A DNA stretch of 8,632 nt from Flavobacterium sp. GTDB lineage: Bacteria > Bacteroidota > Bacteroidia > Flavobacteriales > Flavobacteriaceae. The notes under the pieces are model-generated. The model searched no databases and was not told the DNA's origin. It saw only the letters and a program-made list of their open reading frames with translations. Position 1 is the first letter of the stretch; every line of letters starts with the position of its first letter. Made by a program: the position numbers and the translations under genes. Below, piece by piece: positions 6,275 to 8,632 of the stretch. The DNA lies in contig JAUXNR010000874.1 in the NCBI GenBank assembly GCA_030682755.1, forward strand, positions 1 through 8,632, in the 5' to 3' direction.

Positions 6275-8632
6275 TTATATATGTTTTGAGGTAAAACCGT
6301 CTTCGCTCACTTCTGCGGGAATATATTCAGCGGTCATTTCTACCTCATAATTTACTTCTTCTTTATTTTTATTGAAACGAACAATAATACTGTCAAAAAT
6401 GCTGTAAACAACCGGAACAATAACAAGCGTAAGGAACAAAGACGAAATTAATCCTCCGATGATTACCCAGGCCAGTCCGTTATTCATTTCAGCCGCTGCA
6501 CCTGAAGCAAGAGCAATGGGTACCATACCGAATACCATGGCAATGGTAGTCATCAAAATAGGACGCAGACGGGCGTGGTTTGCCTGAACCAGTGCATCGT
6601 GTGTACTTTCGCCTGCCTCTTTCCGGTGATTTGCAAAATCGACTAATAAAATCGCATTTTTACACACCAAACCAATAAGCATAATGATTCCCAAAATGGT
6701 AAATACGTTTAATGAATTATTGGTTAAGGCCAGAGCCACCAAGGCTCCGATAAAGGAAAGCGGAATGGAAAACAGTACTACAAAAGGCGTTACAAAACTG
6801 TTATAAAGAGCTACCATTACCAGGTAAACCAATATAATCGCAGCCAACAACGCATAACCTAACGTTCCGAAACCTTCCGTTTGATTTTCCATATCACCGC
6901 CCCAGATGTAATTCACACCTGCCGGACGATCCATTTTAGAAAAAACAGCTTCCCATTCTGCTGCAACCGTACCGGATGGCCGTCCGACAGTTTGTGCTTC
7001 AACATTGACAGAAGGCGTCTTGTCCCTGCGTTCCAGCAAACTCGGTCCCGAACTTTGTGTAACCTTTGCAAATTGCGACAATTTGATTTGCTGGTCCGCA
7101 TTATTTACAAAAATCAGTTCGCTTACGTCGTTAAAGTCAGAACGGTCAAACTCATTATACCGGATGTTAATATCATATTCGTATTCTCCCGCTCTGAATT
7201 TACCATCTGAATTTCCGCTGAATGCCGTTTGCATGGTCATCCCGACAGTGCTTAAATCCAAACCTAAAGCAGCCATTTTATCACGGTCTACCTGAACATT
7301 AATTTCAGGGTTTCCATCTTCCGAAGTTAATTTTACTTCCGTTGCTCCACTGATTTTACGAAGTTCCGCCGCCGCTTTTTCAGCAAAATCCATCGCGTCT
7401 TTTTGTGAAGAGCCTGTTACCGTTAACATTAACGGTGCCTGATCCGCTCCGAATAAACCAACAGGAACCGTTTTTACTTTTGCATCCACCAGCTCTTTTT
7501 CAAGCTCACGTTTGATTTTGGCAGCATATACAAAAGTGTTGTCCTCGCGTTCCGATTTGTCGTTCAGCGTTACTTTAATCTCCGATTTATAAACCGTGGT
7601 TTGCGAACCTCCAAAACCGTCACTGGTTTGTCCAACGGTAGTAATCAAACCGACAACCTCTTTTTTACTGCTCAAAAAGTTTTCTGCTTTTTGGGCCATA
7701 AAGTTAGATTGTTCGATAGAGGCATCTTTTGGCAATTCTATCTGAACCATAAATTCGCCTTTATCAATTTTGGCAAAAAATTCACCCCCGATATATCCGC
7801 CTCCAACTAAGCCGAAAGAAGCAAAAAACAAAACCAATACAATTAACAGTGTCGTTTTTTTAAATTTCAACGACCACTCTAAAATTCCTGTTACCCAGTG
7901 TGTGAATTTATCCAAACCGGCTTCAAAAGAAAGAATAACCCTTCCGAAAAAAGTTCTTTTAGTAATGTGTTCCAGTTTTCCGTAGCGTGAAAACAACCAT
8001 GGAACAATCGTAAAAGAAGCTAACAGCGATAACAGCGTTGCAATAACAACCGTCATACAAAACTGGGTAATAATATTGGAAACTAATCCCGTACTCATTG
8101 CAATCGGTAAAAATACCACGATGATTACCAGTGTAATGGCGGTTACCGTAAACCCGATTTCAGAAGCTCCGTCATAAGCCGCCCGCACTTTGTTTTTGCC
8201 CATCTCCATGTGCCTGTGGATGTTTTCCAGAACAACAATCGCATCATCCACCAGGATACCTACAACAAGGGACAGCCCTAACAAACTCATCAGATTAAGC
8301 GTATAGCCCAACAGGCTTATTCCGATAAAAGTGGCAATCAGCGACACAGGAATCGAAACCATCACAATCAGGGCGTTTCTGAAACTGTGCAGAAAGAACA
8401 GCATCACAAAGGCTACCAGCAAAATCGCAATAAATAAATCCTTCATTACTGCATTGGCCGCAACAAGGGTAAATTCCGTGGTGTCATCTGCAATGTTCAG
8501 CTTTACACTATTGGCCTTATAATCTGCTTCAATCTGAACAACGGCTTTTTGAATTGCTTCACTTACCGCCACCGCATTCGCATCCGATTGTTTAATAACC
8601 TGCAACAGTATAGCACTTTTTTGATTGATTCG
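6275..8632 (-). CDS. RND-family efflux permease, HAE1/AcrB-like (5' end off window)
   Basis: A proton-driven inner-membrane efflux pump subunit that works with a periplasmic adaptor and an outer-membrane channel. 785 residues are visible. The frame is open to the last base (RINQKSAILLQVIKQSD...), so roughly the first 250 or more residues lie outside; an apparent TTG start at 8605 is not real. Seen: helices 2-6 (about 65-220), including GLSLVVGILVDDAIVVLENI with the Asp pair 129/130, matching AcrB Asp407/408. Helix 7 precedes GEFFAKIDKGEFMVQIELP. The second porter region spans about 285-585, and helices 8-12 about 590-750, with GLVCKNAILLVDFA carrying Lys658 (AcrB Lys940). The proton relay is therefore intact. 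The DD pair points to the HAE1 type, not metal-exporting CusA. A charged cytoplasmic tail of about 35 residues ends the protein. Adaptor and channel genes, if linked, would be upstream, off window. Confidence 0.95.
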   Translation of the reverse strand, partial: RINQKSAILLQVIKQSDANAVAVSEAIQKAVVQIEADYKANSVKLNIADDTTEFTLVAANAVMKDLFIAILLVAFVMLFFLHSFRNALIVMVSIPVSLIATFIGISLLGYTLNLMSLLGLSLVVGILVDDAIVVLENIHRHMEMGKNKVRAAYDGASEIGFTVTAITLVIIVVFLPIAMSTGLVSNIITQFCMTVVIATLLSLLASFTIVPWLFSRYGKLEHITKRTFFGRVILSFEAGLDKFTHWVTGILEWSLKFKKTTLLIVLVLFFASFGLVGGGYIGGEFFAKIDKGEFMVQIELPKDASIEQSNFMAQKAENFLSSKKEVVGLITTVGQTSDGFGGSQTTVYKSEIKVTLNDKSEREDNTFVYAAKIKRELEKELVDAKVKTVPVGLFGADQAPLMLTVTGSSQKDAMDFAEKAAAELRKISGATEVKLTSEDGNPEINVQVDRDKMAALGLDLSTVGMTMQTAFSGNSDGKFRAGEYEYDINIRYNEFDRSDFNDVSELIFVNNADQQIKLSQFAKVTQSSGPSLLERRDKTPSVNVEAQTVGRPSGTVAAEWEAVFSKMDRPAGVNYIWGGDMENQTEGFGTLGYALLAAIILVYLVMVALYNSFVTPFVVLFSIPLSFIGALVALALTNNSLNVFTILGIIMLIGLVCKNAILLVDFANHRKEAGESTHDALVQANHARLRPILMTTIAMVFGMVPIALASGAAAEMNNGLAWVIIGGLISSLFLTLVIVPVVYSIFDSIIVRFNKNKEEVNYEVEMTAEYIPAEVSEDGFTSKHI

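Noticed and set aside
6881..7295. Several overlapping open frames on both strands inside the RND gene (also at 7601-7985 and 8331-8522)
   Set aside because: They lie wholly within the permease's second porter and membrane regions, which are conserved at protein level. Their products look like no known protein.
8603..8605. TTG as the start of the RND gene
   Set aside because: The frame remains open to the window edge and the upstream residues (RINQKSAIL) continue the conserved RND porter sequence, so the gene is simply cut by the window.
1..8632. A functional link between the HMA lipoprotein and the RND pump as a metal-efflux system
   Set aside because: They are over 6 kb apart in separate transcription units, and the pump carries the HAE1-type Asp-Asp pair in helix 4 instead of the pattern of CusA-type metal pumps.
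1..8632. CRISPR arrays, transposases, phage genes, tRNAs or toxin-antitoxin pairs
   Set aside because: Both strands were read for direct repeats with regular spacing, clover-leaf sequences and the usual protein motifs; none was seen.

Overview
This window looks like ordinary chromosomal DNA of a flavobacterium or close Bacteroidota relative. The signs are AT-rich, A/T-biased codons in most genes, no Shine-Dalgarno sequences ahead of starts, a textbook Bacteroidota promoter (TTG-N19-TATATTTG) before rplU, and Lys/Asn/Ile-rich proteins with lipoproteins and Sec-exported proteins typical of that phylum.

Layout, left to right. Positions 1-233 (minus) hold the N-terminal part of a lipoprotein with a heavy-metal-associated (HMA) domain, cut by the window edge. 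Diverging from it, 356-1222 (plus) encodes a ten-helix EamA/DMT-type permease. A gene-free stretch at 1223-1389 contains a perfect 23-bp inverted repeat (1236-1338) and a hairpin terminator (1342-1371) shared by two converging genes. Positions 1390-4766 (minus) hold a two-gene operon of exported M16 peptidases. The upstream gene keeps the HxxEH zinc site. The downstream partner has lost it and carries an extra C-terminal domain of about 200 residues that resembles LolA-type lipid/lipoprotein-binding folds.

A divergent intergenic region (4767-4967) carries the rplU promoter. rplU-rpmA (ribosomal proteins L21 and L27) follow at 4968-5611 and end in a strong terminator at 5633-5660. Converging on it is a small lipoprotein of unknown function (5659-6195, minus). 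After another terminator (6221-6243) comes the C-terminal three quarters of an AcrB-like RND efflux permease (6275-8632, minus), whose 5' end lies beyond the window.

The genes appear to be separate transcription units: cell-envelope proteolysis (M16 pair), translation (L21/L27), drug/solute efflux (RND) and metal handling (HMA lipoprotein). I see no CRISPR array, transposase, phage gene, tRNA or rRNA, and no convincing new multi-gene system. The points most worth a second look are the active/inactive M16 pair with its LolA-like fusion, the 23-bp inverted repeat, and the unusual C-x3-C metal motif.
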